Assembly: GCA_900754795.1 (NCBI GenBank) | Contig: CAAEEA010000026.1 | Coordinates: 1-27,697 of the forward strand | Direction of reading: 5' to 3' | DNA length: 27,697 bases | DNA from: Clostridia bacterium | GTDB taxonomy: Bacteria; Bacillota; Clostridia; Peptostreptococcales; Anaerovoracaceae | The notes under the pieces: generated by a model | Told to the model about the DNA's origin: nothing | Seen by the model: the letters and a program-made list of their open reading frames with translations, nothing else | The model's database searches: none | Position numbers and translations under genes: made by a program | Shown here: positions 8,687 through 16,394 of the stretch, piece after piece | Position numbering within the stretch: position 1 is the stretch's first letter | How the letters are laid out: every line of letters begins with the position of its first letter

Positions 8687-9898
8687 CTACATGAGCACGC
8701 TTATGAGCTGCGGTTTATATCCGCCGGATTCAAGAGCTTTGCAGATTTTTTTCTTGTGATCCGTGCCGAAAGCTTCTATAGTTATCTTCAGTTCAACGGC
8801 GGCTGTACGGTTTGTAGTTACAAACTGATTATGTTCAAGTTTGACCACGTTGCCCTGTTCGTTAGCGATGATAGTCGCCACTCTGACCAGCTCGCCGGGC
8901 TTATCAGGCAGCAGCACGGATACGGTAAAGATTCTGTCTCTCTTTATGAGACCCAGCTGCACCACAGAAGACATGGTGATTATATCCATATTCCCTCCGC
9001 TCAGGATGGAAACGATCTTTTTGTTTTTCACGTTGAGATGCTTCAGGGCAGCTACAGTAAGAAGTCCTGAGTTTTCAACAATAAGCTTGTGATTTTCCAC
9101 CAGGTCAAGGAAAGATACGATAAGTTCTCCGTCTTCAACGGTGATTACATCATCAAGACCCTTTTGCAGGTATGGAAAAATGTTTTTGCCCGGCGTCTTG
9201 ACGGCGGTACCGTCGGCTATGGTGGAAACTTTATCAAGGGTAACCGGTTTTCCGGCTTTAAGAGATTCCTGCAGACAGTTCGCCCCCGCCGGTTCTACCC
9301 CGATAACTTTGATCTTGGGGTTGAGCAGCTTTGCCAGGGTTGATACACCCGTCGCAAGACCGCCGCCTCCCACAGGCACGAGTATGTAGTCTACCAGCGG
9401 CAGTTCTTTGACGATTTCCATGGCGATGGTGCCCTGACCTGTGGCGACGGCCGGATCATCAAAAGGATGAATAAAGGTATATCCTTTTTCTTCCGCGAGC
9501 CTGGCAGCATGTTCGGCTGCCTCGTCATAGACATTGCCGTATAGAACCACTTCTGCCCCGTAGCTCTTTGTTCTGTCAACCTTCATAAGAGGAGTGGTGG
9601 TCGGCATAACGATAACAGCCTTACAGCCGTAAGCCTTGGCCGCGTAAGCCACGCCCTGAGCATGGTTTCCGGCCGAAGCGGTTATGAGGCCTCGGCTTCT
9701 TTCTTCATCGGTAAGGGTGCTTATCTTGTAATAAGCTCCTCTCAGCTTATACGCGCCTGTTATCTGAAGGTTTTCCGGCTTCAGATATACCTTGTTGCCG
9801 GTCTGCTCGCTGAGAAAACCGCTGTATATAAGTTCTGTCTCAATAGCGACTTTTTTTACTACATCGACAGCTTCTTCAAAAGCTTTAAGTGTCAGCAT
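8687..9898 (-). CDS. ilvA: Threonine ammonia-lyase with C-terminal ACT domain
   Basis: PLP enzyme that deaminates threonine to 2-oxobutyrate, the entry to isoleucine. In the 403-residue protein the PLP lysine is Lys51 (ITGAYKLRGAYYK). SAGNHAQG (from residue 75) and the glycine-rich VGGGGLATG complete the fold-type II site. The last 75 or so residues (from DRIFTVSVLLPDKPGELVRVA) form a single ACT domain. The one-ACT length is shared by short biosynthetic IlvA and by catabolic TdcB-like enzymes. Its place between leuD and leuB argues for biosynthesis, with allosteric feedback by isoleucine or valine likely but not provable here. Confidence 0.9.
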   Translation of the reverse strand: MLTLKAFEEAVDVVKKVAIETELIYSGFLSEQTGNKVYLKPENLQITGAYKLRGAYYKISTLTDEERSRGLITASAGNHAQGVAYAAKAYGCKAVIVMPTTTPLMKVDRTKSYGAEVVLYGNVYDEAAEHAARLAEEKGYTFIHPFDDPAVATGQGTIAMEIVKELPLVDYILVPVGGGGLATGVSTLAKLLNPKIKVIGVEPAGANCLQESLKAGKPVTLDKVSTIADGTAVKTPGKNIFPYLQKGLDDVITVEDGELIVSFLDLVENHKLIVENSGLLTVAALKHLNVKNKKIVSILSGGNMDIITMSSVVQLGLIKRDRIFTVSVLLPDKPGELVRVATIIANEQGNVVKLEHNQFVTTNRTAAVELKITIEAFGTDHKKKICKALESGGYKPQLISVLM

Positions 9899-9920
9899 CT
9901 CTTTTTTTTCTCCTTGGGTG

Positions 9921-10403
9921 TTATTTCTTGATCGAATTTAAAAGTCCGCCTTTTTTGATTATATTATCAATAAATTCCGGGAAAGGCATGGCTTTATAGG
10001 TCTTTCCGGTAGTCTCGTTGGTTATGATACCCGTCTCCGTATCTACCTTCACCTCATCTCCCGCTTTGATGTCTTCGGCAGCTTCAGGGCATTCCATGAT
10101 GGCAAGCCCTATATTGATAGCGTTGCGGTAAAAGATCCTCGCGAAAGACTTGGCGATAACGCATGATATACCGCATGCCTTGATGGCTATCGGCGCGTGT
10201 TCCCTCGAAGATCCGCATCCGAAGTTAAGTCCTCCCACCATTATATCTCCTTCTTCGGCTCTGGCTGAAAAATCTTCATCCACGGGCTCCATGCAGTGAG
10301 ACGCAAGTTCTTTGCTGTCGGAGGTGTTGAGATACCGGGCCGGAATAATAATATCCGTGTCTATATTGTCTCCGTATTTAAAAACTGTTCCCTGTGCTTT
10401 CAT
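9921..10403 (-). CDS. leuD: 3-isopropylmalate dehydratase, small subunit
   Basis: Small (swivelling) subunit of isopropylmalate isomerase, which converts 2-isopropylmalate to 3-isopropylmalate with LeuC. The start at 10403 (MKAQGTVFKYGDNIDTDIIIPARYL) gives 160 residues, the usual size of the short LeuD type, and follows AGGAGG by nine bases. The upstream in-frame ATG at 10430 lacks such a site and would lie inside leuC. Family motifs are DNIDTDIIIPARY, GGLNFGCGSSREHAP and AKSFARIFYRNAINIGL. The gene begins one base after the leuC stop, so the subunits are probably co-translated. Confidence 0.95.
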   Translation of the reverse strand: MKAQGTVFKYGDNIDTDIIIPARYLNTSDSKELASHCMEPVDEDFSARAEEGDIMVGGLNFGCGSSREHAPIAIKACGISCVIAKSFARIFYRNAINIGLAIMECPEAAEDIKAGDEVKVDTETGIITNETTGKTYKAMPFPEFIDNIIKKGGLLNSIKK

Positions 10404-10404
10404 C

Positions 10405-11667
10405 TTAAACGACCTCCTCTGGATCGGCAATCCTGCCGGCTACGGCCGAAGCCGCCGCCACGTACGGATTGGCGAGATAAACTTCCGAAAGATTATGTCC
10501 CATTCTGCCGATAAAGTTTCTGTTTGTGGTTGCCACGCATCTTTCGTGTTCTGCCAGTATACCCATATATCCGCCCAGACAAGGTCCGCATGTAGGGGTT
10601 GATACGGCACATCCGGCGTCAATGAATATGTCCATATAGCCCAGCCTGATACATTCTTTGTAAATATGCTGGGTGGCCGGAATCACAATACAGCGCACAT
10701 CCCTGGCGACTTTTTTGCCTTTGAGTATCTCGGCCGCGGCCGCCATGTCCTCCAGTCTCCCGTTAGTGCATGAGCCGATCACAACCTGATCGATCTTCAC
10801 ATCGCCGGCCTCATCAATGGTTCTTGTGTTTTCAGGCAGATGAGGAAATGCTATCGTAGGCTTCAGCGCCGAAAGATCAATCTGTATCACACTGTCATAC
10901 TCAGCGTCTTCGTCAGGAACATACACGGTGTAAGGTCTGTTCACTCTGTTTTTCATATAGTTTTCTGTGATCTCATCGACCATGAATATCCCGTTCTTTG
11001 CTCCTGCTTCTATCGCCATATTTGAGATACAGAGCCTGTCGTCCATTGAAAGATATTTGAGGCCTTCTCCCATAAATTCAAGAGATTTGTACAGCGCTCC
11101 GTCCACTCCAATCTTACCTATGAGATGAAGAATAACGTCTTTGCCTGAAACATATTTTGACGGTCTGCCGCTGAGGACTACTCTGATTGCTGCCGGAACC
11201 TTGAACCAGGCTTTTCCTGTAGCCATGCCCGCGGCCATGTCGGTACTCCCGACGCCTGTGGAGAACGCTCCCAAAGCTCCGTATGTACATGTATGAGAAT
11301 CTGCTCCTATGATACAGTCGCCGGCCGCGACAAGCCCTTTTTCAGGAAGAAGTGCGTGTTCCACGCCCATGCATCCCACATCGTAAAAATTGTCTATATC
11401 AAATTTTCTCGCGAATTCTCTTGCCTGCCGGCACTGCTGGGCGGCTTTTATATCCTTGTTCGGTACAAAGTGATCCATCACCAGAGAGATCTTCGATTTG
11501 TCAAAAACGCTGTCAAATCCCGCTTTTTCAAATTCATTGATCGCTACAGGCGATGTTATGTCATTACCCAGGACCATATCAAGCCCGGCTTCTATGAGCT
11601 GGCCGGCTTTTACCTCATCAAGCCCGGCATGGGCGGCCAGTATCTTCTGTGTCATTGTCATGCTCAT
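10405..11667 (-). CDS. leuC: 3-isopropylmalate dehydratase, large subunit
   Basis: The aconitase-family catalytic subunit, carrying one [4Fe-4S] cluster. The 420-residue protein has cluster cysteines Cys300 (GSCTNGR), Cys360 and Cys363 (PTCGPCLGG), plus VMDHFVP, GADSHTCTYGALG and the C-terminal NRNFIGRMG. The short length and sequence style match the clostridial/archaeal LeuC that pairs with a 160-residue LeuD. The start at 11667 (MSMTMTQKILAAHAG) has AGAGG ten to eleven bases ahead. The gene begins seven bases after leuA. Confidence 0.95.
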   Translation of the reverse strand: MSMTMTQKILAAHAGLDEVKAGQLIEAGLDMVLGNDITSPVAINEFEKAGFDSVFDKSKISLVMDHFVPNKDIKAAQQCRQAREFARKFDIDNFYDVGCMGVEHALLPEKGLVAAGDCIIGADSHTCTYGALGAFSTGVGSTDMAAGMATGKAWFKVPAAIRVVLSGRPSKYVSGKDVILHLIGKIGVDGALYKSLEFMGEGLKYLSMDDRLCISNMAIEAGAKNGIFMVDEITENYMKNRVNRPYTVYVPDEDAEYDSVIQIDLSALKPTIAFPHLPENTRTIDEAGDVKIDQVVIGSCTNGRLEDMAAAAEILKGKKVARDVRCIVIPATQHIYKECIRLGYMDIFIDAGCAVSTPTCGPCLGGYMGILAEHERCVATTNRNFIGRMGHNLSEVYLANPYVAAASAVAGRIADPEEVV

Positions 11668-11674
11668 ATTTTTT

Positions 11675-13402
11675 TTACCTCTTTACTAATGCTCTGTTGA
11701 TAGCTGACATCAGCGCGTTTACTGAAGCGTAAATAATATCGTTATGGATACCTACACCCCAGTGCATATTGCCCTGTTTGTCTTTGAGCGCCACATAAGC
11801 GGCGGCTCTTGAATTGGATTCTGATTCGAGAGCGTGTTCTTCGTAAGTTACAAAATCACAGTCTATCTTGTAAGGTCCCTGGCGGAGCGCGTTCATGATC
11901 GCGTCAAGCCGGCCGTTTCCTTTGCCTGTGAGCTCATACGCGCTGCCGTCAATCTCCGCAACTATATCAGCTTCTATGCCGTTATCGCCCAGACTTTCAG
12001 ACTGCGGCAGTCGCTTGAAAGTAGCGTCTTTGAGTTTGTATTTGTCGGTTCTGTTTACATATTCGTCTGTAAATATTTCGAGGAGCTTTTCCGGAACTAT
12101 CTCTTTGTGATTGACATCGGAAAGATGCTTCATGAGATATCCGATCTCTTCTCTCATTGCGGTCGGAATGTGATAACCGAAGTTTGTCTCCAGCACGTAG
12201 GCTACGCCGCCTTTGCCGGACTGACTGTTAATCCTTATGATGTCAGCCTCATATTCTCTGCTGATATCTCTCGGATCGATGGGAATATACGGCACATTCC
12301 ACTTATCCGGCTCGTTTTCTTCTCTGTAGCGCATACCTTTTGCGATAGCGTCCTGATGAGAGCCTGAGAAAGCCGCAAATACCAGCTCTCCGCCGTAAGG
12401 CTGACGAGGAGGCACTTTCATGTCAGTAAACTTCTCGTACATCCTGACTATGTAAGGCATATCCGAGAAATCAAGCTCAGGATCCACGCCGTGAGAGTAC
12501 ATGTTCATTGCAACAGTCACTATATCGGCATTGCCTGTACGTTCTCCGTTTCCGAACAGCGTCCCCTCTATCCTGTCACCTCCGGCAAGAACGCCGAGCT
12601 CGCAGTCTGCGACCGCTGTTCCTCTGTCATTGTGCGGATGAAGAGAAACGATGACATTTTCTCTGTATTTCAGATGATTGCTCATGTATTCAATCTGTGA
12701 GGCATATACGTGAGGCATCGACATGGACACGGTCGACGGAAGGTTTATTATCACCTTGCGCTCCGGACGCGGTTTCCATATGTCGATTACCGCGTTACAC
12801 ACTTCAAGAGCGTAATCTATCTCTGTTCCCGTAAAGCTCTCGGGAGAATACTCAAAAGTAAAATCAGTTTCCGGATATTTGTCCGCGTATTCATTTATCA
12901 TTTCCGCTCCGGAGGTGGCGATTTCTTTTATTTCATCTTTGCTCTTGCGGAAAACCTGTTCTCTCTGCGCTACAGAAGTAGAGTTATAAAGATGTACGAT
13001 GACGTTTTTCGCTCCCTTTATGGCATCAAATGTCTTTTCTATTATGTGCTGTCTTGACTGAGTGAGAACCTGAATTGTAACATCATCAGGAATCAGGTTT
13101 TCTTCTATCAGCGTCCGCAAAAAATCATATTCGGTTTCCGACGCCGCGGGGAAACCCACTTCTATTTCTTTAAAGCCTATATCACAAAGTAGCTTGAAGA
13201 ACTCCAGCTTTTCCTCGAGGCTCATCGGTACGATCAGAGCCTGATTGCCGTCTCTGAGGTCTACGCTGCACCAGATCGGCGCTTTTTCGATATGGTCTTT
13301 TCTGACCCAGCTGTTTGATTCTTCCGGCGGCATGAAATATCCCACGCTGTATTTTGTATGGTTTTTCATTCCGGCCTTACCGCTTTTAATGTGTGCTTCC
13401 AT
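11675..13402 (-). CDS. leuA: 2-isopropylmalate synthase (long type)
   Basis: Condenses acetyl-CoA with 2-oxoisovalerate, the committed and leucine-inhibited step of leucine synthesis. The TIM-barrel metal and substrate motifs are WCSVDLRDGNQAL, HPHNDRGTAVADCELG and GTLFGNGERTGN. The C-terminal part (from about residue 440) is the LeuA regulatory domain. The WCSVDLRDGNQAL and YFMPPEESNSW sequences place it with the long type 2 enzymes. I chose the ATG at 13402 (575 residues), which has AGAAAGGA ten bases ahead. The ATG at 13453 lies right after the attenuator's T-run and has no ribosome binding site. First structural gene of the operon. Confidence 0.94.
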   Translation of the reverse strand: MEAHIKSGKAGMKNHTKYSVGYFMPPEESNSWVRKDHIEKAPIWCSVDLRDGNQALIVPMSLEEKLEFFKLLCDIGFKEIEVGFPAASETEYDFLRTLIEENLIPDDVTIQVLTQSRQHIIEKTFDAIKGAKNVIVHLYNSTSVAQREQVFRKSKDEIKEIATSGAEMINEYADKYPETDFTFEYSPESFTGTEIDYALEVCNAVIDIWKPRPERKVIINLPSTVSMSMPHVYASQIEYMSNHLKYRENVIVSLHPHNDRGTAVADCELGVLAGGDRIEGTLFGNGERTGNADIVTVAMNMYSHGVDPELDFSDMPYIVRMYEKFTDMKVPPRQPYGGELVFAAFSGSHQDAIAKGMRYREENEPDKWNVPYIPIDPRDISREYEADIIRINSQSGKGGVAYVLETNFGYHIPTAMREEIGYLMKHLSDVNHKEIVPEKLLEIFTDEYVNRTDKYKLKDATFKRLPQSESLGDNGIEADIVAEIDGSAYELTGKGNGRLDAIMNALRQGPYKIDCDFVTYEEHALESESNSRAAAYVALKDKQGNMHWGVGIHNDIIYASVNALMSAINRALVKR

Positions 13403-13428
13403 TTTTTTGGTTTCCTTTCTCTGAGTTT

Positions 13429-13444
13429 GACGGGCAGCCCCGTC
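13429..13444 (-). other. Small hairpin in the leuA 5' leader
   Basis: Between the attenuator and the leuA ribosome binding site the transcript can fold GACGGG-GCTG-CCCGTC, a perfect six-pair GC-rich stem with a four-base loop. It has no T-run, so it is not a terminator. It could protect the 5' end of read-through mRNA or be incidental. Confidence 0.4.
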
Positions 13445-13459
13445 CCCTTTCATATAATT

Positions 13460-13497
13460 AAAAAGACCCCGCTTCTACCGGAAATAGAAGCAAGGTC
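13460..13497 (-). terminator. Attenuator terminator of the ilv-leu operon
   Basis: Read on the minus strand, GACCTTGCTTCTA (13497-13485) pairs with TAGAAGCGGGGTC (13477-13465), giving 13 pairs including two G-T wobbles across a seven-base loop, followed by five T residues (13464-13460). It lies between the leader-peptide stop and leuA, so it stops transcription before any structural gene. Its 5' arm is shared with the competing antiterminator helix, which makes it a regulated rather than a constitutive terminator. Confidence 0.9.
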
Positions 13498-13569
13498 AGT
13501 TATAACAAAACTATAGTTCACTTTACCCGATCCAGCAGATTAACAATCCTGTACAGTTATTGACTTGCT
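13489..13569 (-). promoter_or_regulatory. Antiterminator helix of the leu leader (alternative pairing)
   Basis: In the leader RNA, AGCAAGTCAATAAC (13569-13556, codons 14-18 of the leader peptide) can pair with GTTATAACTGACCTTGCT (13506-13489). This forms 14 pairs in blocks of 5, 4 and 5, with bulges of one and three bases on the right arm. The right arm includes the first nine bases of the terminator's 5' arm, so the two helices exclude each other. A ribosome stalled on the Leu/Val/Ile codons 7-13 would leave the left arm free and allow read-through. Pairing was worked out by eye, without energy calculation. Confidence 0.75.
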
Positions 13570-13608
13570 AATGACTAGAACTAGACCGAGTATAATGACG
13601 TTGAACAT
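13540..13608 (-). CDS. Branched-chain leader peptide (attenuation peptide)
   Basis: A 22-codon reading frame, ATG at 13608 and stop TAA at 13540-13542, preceded by AAAGGAG eight bases upstream. Eleven of the 22 residues are branched-chain amino acids: three Leu (CTC, CTA, CTA), four Val and four Ile. The densest run, codons 4-13, reads V-I-I-L-G-L-V-L-V-I. It is followed by the antiterminator/terminator pair and by leuA. This is the layout of amino acid leader peptides such as those of leu and ilv operons in enterobacteria. Its product should have no function beyond measuring charged Leu, Val and Ile tRNA. Confidence 0.9.
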   Translation of the reverse strand: MFNVIILGLVLVISKSITVQDC

Positions 13609-13641
13609 AGTCGTTTCTCCTTTAAGATTTTGTATACATCT

Positions 13642-13670
13642 ATATTACCGTCTGTCAGGGCAAATGTCAA
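13642..13670 (-). promoter_or_regulatory. Sigma-A promoter of the ilv-leu operon
   Basis: On the minus strand TTGACA (13665-13670) is followed, after 17 bases, by TATAAT-like TAATAT (13642-13647). The -35 box and the spacing are consensus. Transcription should start near 13635, some 27 bases before the leader-peptide ATG. No other promoter of this quality was seen down to the end of ilvE, so the whole 13-kb gene run may depend on it. Confidence 0.88.
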
Positions 13671-13686
13671 TAGTAATTTATAATTT

Positions 13687-13737
13687 TTTGTGTGATTTTA
13701 CAAATTTTTTGCAAATTTAATGATTGTATCACACAAA
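13687..13737 (-). promoter_or_regulatory. Palindromic region with CodY-like box upstream of the ilv-leu promoter
   Basis: TTTGTGTGAT (13687-13696) and ATCACACAAA (13728-13737) are perfect 10-base inverted arms around an AT-rich centre. In that centre AATTTTTTGCAAATT (13703-13717) matches the CodY consensus AATTTTCWGAAAATT at 13 of 15 positions. The site lies some 35-65 bases upstream of the -35 box. CodY senses branched-chain amino acids in low-GC Gram-positives, so the location makes sense. AT-rich DNA yields such matches by chance, and the outer arms could instead be a hairpin at the end of the upstream operon. Confidence 0.4.
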
Positions 13738-13769
13738 TCGACCGCCATTGTTGAGGTGAGTTCATTTAT

Positions 13770-15041
13770 TTATTCGGCCAGATAGATCTCAGCCCGGCTA
13801 AACGTATCAGCTACAGCGTCATCAACAGAAACTTCTCCGTTAAGATAGCCTCTGGCTCCTGAAAGAATTATCTCCATCAGATAGATATCAGTCCATGCCT
13901 CGTAGCCAAGAGAATCAAGAACCTCCTGAAAAGATTCCTTAGCCTCATTCGAAAACGGCTTCACATCATAATAATTGCCGTCTATACTGTAATGACTTGT
14001 CCCTGCGTTTTCAATCTCTTTTTCTATAACCTGCCTGTTCACAGGTATCAGAGTGCCGCTTTTTGCGACAGAATTCTGGCCATCGGGCGAAATGAGATAT
14101 TCTGCCATTTGCATGGCTGCATTTTTATTGGCCGCATTCTCGTTGACAGCAATCACACAGCGCGGTATGTATATTATCTTGCCATCTCTTTGCGCGTACC
14201 GCACATCAAGCCCTTTATCTTCTTCCATTGAATATACTGTCTGAATAGATGAGAGATCTGCAACATAATCACTGGAAGCGTCTATTTCATCAAAGAATAT
14301 CTCAGCACAGCTCAACTGAGGATTTACCATGTAATTGCCCGGATAAAGAGACGCTCTTACAACAGGATAATAGTCTGACCAGTCAGCTACATCCATAAGC
14401 TCTGAAAGTTCTTCAAAAAAAGCTCTGATTTGTTCTTCACTTATTTCCCCTGTCGAAAGTACTGAAGGCTCAAACTGTGTTCTGTACCATATAGAAGCCA
14501 TATTTTCAAAATAACCGCCCTGAAGATTCTTTAATTTCAATGAAGACACGAAATCTGAAAGAGAGGAGAAATCTACGCTCTCCTCCGGCTGCTGCATATG
14601 AGCAATAAGGCTGAACGCGAGAGGTATATAATATGTCTTTCCGTCCTGTTTTCCGTTTTCGGCTATGCCTTCAATTATTCCTTCGCTTCTTGAAGTTATA
14701 TCTGAAAGATCAGCAAGCAATCCAGCATCAATATAGTTCTGCGGATCAATATCGTCAAAGATGATGACATCCGGTCCGTTCTTTCCCATCAATCTTGTAT
14801 TCAAATCTTTAAGCACATCATTGGCAGTCATATCCGTACTCGAAAGTCCTATTTCAATGTCAACGTTCATATTACCGTCAGGTCCTGAATATGAATTTAA
14901 AAAGCTTTCGAGATATATATCCGGATTCATCATAAAAACATCTATTTCAGAGGCTTCCAGTTTGTTATTGGCGCATGATGTAAGGGATATTGTAATCATT
15001 ACAGATAAAATAATTGCTGTCAGTTTCATGTTCTTTTTCAT
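13770..15041 (-). CDS. ABC transporter substrate-binding lipoprotein, carbohydrate (family 1) type
   Basis: A 423-residue extracellular binding protein. It starts with Lys-rich MKKNMK, a hydrophobic helix and the lipobox LTSC (Cys23), so it should be lipid-anchored outside the membrane. The body has features of family 1 solute-binding proteins: NGPDVIIFDDI in the first lobe, DGKTYYIPLAFS, and NKNAAMQMAEYLISPDGQN near the end. Its ligand cannot be read from the sequence. The start at 15041 has GAAGGTG upstream and overlaps the ATPase stop (ATGA). It is the last gene of the importer operon, and no convincing terminator follows it. Confidence 0.85.
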   Translation of the reverse strand: MKKNMKLTAIILSVMITISLTSCANNKLEASEIDVFMMNPDIYLESFLNSYSGPDGNMNVDIEIGLSSTDMTANDVLKDLNTRLMGKNGPDVIIFDDIDPQNYIDAGLLADLSDITSRSEGIIEGIAENGKQDGKTYYIPLAFSLIAHMQQPEESVDFSSLSDFVSSLKLKNLQGGYFENMASIWYRTQFEPSVLSTGEISEEQIRAFFEELSELMDVADWSDYYPVVRASLYPGNYMVNPQLSCAEIFFDEIDASSDYVADLSSIQTVYSMEEDKGLDVRYAQRDGKIIYIPRCVIAVNENAANKNAAMQMAEYLISPDGQNSVAKSGTLIPVNRQVIEKEIENAGTSHYSIDGNYYDVKPFSNEAKESFQEVLDSLGYEAWTDIYLMEIILSGARGYLNGEVSVDDAVADTFSRAEIYLAE

Positions 15042-16015
15042 GAATTCACCTTCTTTCTGTCATCTTTTTCCCAGCGGTGTATTTTTTCTTCCGGCAGAAT
15101 TATCTTTATTTCTGATCCTGTGTCAAAGCGCCGCGGACTGCATAAAGTAAATTCACGCCCATCAGCAGCAGCCTGAAAAATATGCCTGTCTCCGCTAAAG
15201 TATTGTTCTCTGATCACTGCAGATGTTCCCTTGTCGGCGATTATTATGTCCTCCGGCCGTATGCCGAAGATCACGTTGTCCTCTTCCCATATATTCATGG
15301 CCGGAGTTCCGAAAAATCCCGCTACAAAAGGGTCCGCCGGGTGGTCATATATGTTTTCGGGAGTGTCAATCTGACATACGCGTCCTTTATTCATAACAAC
15401 AACACGATCAGCCATAGTCATAGCCTCGCTCTGATCGTGTGTCACATATATGGTGGTTGTCCCAAGAGATTGCTGTATCCGTCGGATTTCTTTGCGAAGT
15501 TCTACTCTCAGACGTGCGTCAAGGTTAGACAAAGGCTCGTCCATCAGAAACAATTTGGGCTGACGAACAAGAGCCCTTCCCATAGCAGTGCGCTGTTTTT
15601 CACCTCCGGAGAGAGCCGAAGGGCGGCGGTCAAGCAGCTCTTCGATCTTCAGTATCCGCGCTATTTCCCTGACTTTGCTGTCGATTATGTCGGCAGGCTC
15701 CTTCCGTATTTTAAGAGGAAAGGCGATATTACCGTAAACCGTCATATTATCGTAAAGAGCATAGTTCTGAAACACCATTGCGATATCTCTTTCTCGAACA
15801 TCTACGTTGTTAATAATACATCCGCCTAAAGTAATGCTTCCAGAAGTAACCTCTTCAAGCCCCGCTATCATTCTCAATGTAGTAGATTTGCCGCAGCCTG
15901 AAGGGCCGACTATAACAATAAATTCACTGTCTTTAACTTCAAGGGATAAATCTTCAACAGCCTTAACACCGTTTTTGAATATCTTATTAAGTTTTGATAT
16001 TTTAAGATCAGCCAT
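15038..16015 (-). CDS. ABC transporter ATP-binding protein, MalK/UgpC type
   Basis: Energises the importer formed with the two permeases. Walker A is GPSGCGKST (37-45), signature LSGGEKQR (from 135), Walker B LFLMDE (155-160), and VTHDQSEAMTMADR carries the switch histidine. After the nucleotide-binding domain comes a regulatory OB/TOBE-like part with the MalK-family phrase IFGIRPEDI. The total of 325 residues is somewhat shorter than usual MalK proteins (about 360-370), so the C-terminal domain is reduced. The ATG at 16015 lies inside the end of the preceding gene (eight-base overlap), with GAGGA ahead. Confidence 0.92.
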   Translation of the reverse strand: MADLKISKLNKIFKNGVKAVEDLSLEVKDSEFIVIVGPSGCGKSTTLRMIAGLEEVTSGSITLGGCIINNVDVRERDIAMVFQNYALYDNMTVYGNIAFPLKIRKEPADIIDSKVREIARILKIEELLDRRPSALSGGEKQRTAMGRALVRQPKLFLMDEPLSNLDARLRVELRKEIRRIQQSLGTTTIYVTHDQSEAMTMADRVVVMNKGRVCQIDTPENIYDHPADPFVAGFFGTPAMNIWEEDNVIFGIRPEDIIIADKGTSAVIREQYFSGDRHIFQAAADGREFTLCSPRRFDTGSEIKIILPEEKIHRWEKDDRKKVNS

Positions 16016-16385
16016 TACCCGTTATCCTCACTCTTTCTCCGTCGTCAAGATCTGGAGAAATCTCTGCCGCCAGCGGCATATGATCCATACCGCGCAATCC
16101 GCCGGTCAGTATTTCCCCGTCTTCCGCTCCTCTTACTTCTATATATGTTCTGTGCGCTACTGTTACATGTCCGAGAATACTGTCTTCTTCTATAAGAACA
16201 AATACAAAAGGTCTCCCTGCCTCATCATATCCGACCGCGCCGGAATCTACCGCGCCGTCATTATCCATAAAAGTTATATTAACCTCCGGCAGCATTGATA
16301 CAGACGTATGGCGTGAAACAAATGTGAAGACCAGCATCACGGAAAAGAAAAATATTGCGGCTCCCGTAAGTATCTTCTTTTCCAT
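16008..16385 (-). CDS. Small membrane-anchored protein resembling an HlyD/RND adaptor C-terminal domain
   Basis: A 125-residue protein with one N-terminal membrane helix (about residues 6-24) and a small outside domain. The outside part (VFVLIEEDSILGHVTVAHRTYIEV, then DGEILTGGLRGMD, then LDDGERVRI) recalls the last beta-domain of membrane-fusion/adaptor proteins. It lacks the hairpin and lipoyl domains of full adaptors. That resemblance is a reading by eye and is tentative. It is embedded between a permease and the ATPase gene: TAG of the permease, GAGGAGAAC, then ATG, and its end overlaps the ATPase start by eight bases. Importers of this type normally have no such subunit. Confidence 0.6.
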   Translation of the reverse strand: MEKKILTGAAIFFFSVMLVFTFVSRHTSVSMLPEVNITFMDNDGAVDSGAVGYDEAGRPFVFVLIEEDSILGHVTVAHRTYIEVRGAEDGEILTGGLRGMDHMPLAAEISPDLDDGERVRITGNG

Positions 16386-16394
16386 GTTCTCCTC

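Noticed and set aside
10404..10430. Upstream leuD start at 10430
   Set aside because: It lies inside leuC without its own ribosome binding site; AGGAGG points to the ATG at 10403, which matches family length.
13403..13453. Longer leuA starting at the ATG at 13453
   Set aside because: That ATG lies seven bases past the attenuator T-run with no ribosome binding site; the ATG at 13402 has AGAAAGGA at good spacing.
13460..13640. T-box riboswitch in the leu leader
   Set aside because: No T-box consensus (such as GGTGGNACCGCG) or specifier-loop layout was found; the leader reading frame and two exclusive helices explain the region better.
13687..13737. Terminator for the importer operon
   Set aside because: The inverted arms could form a hairpin, but on the minus strand it is followed by A residues rather than a T-run and the loop is long.
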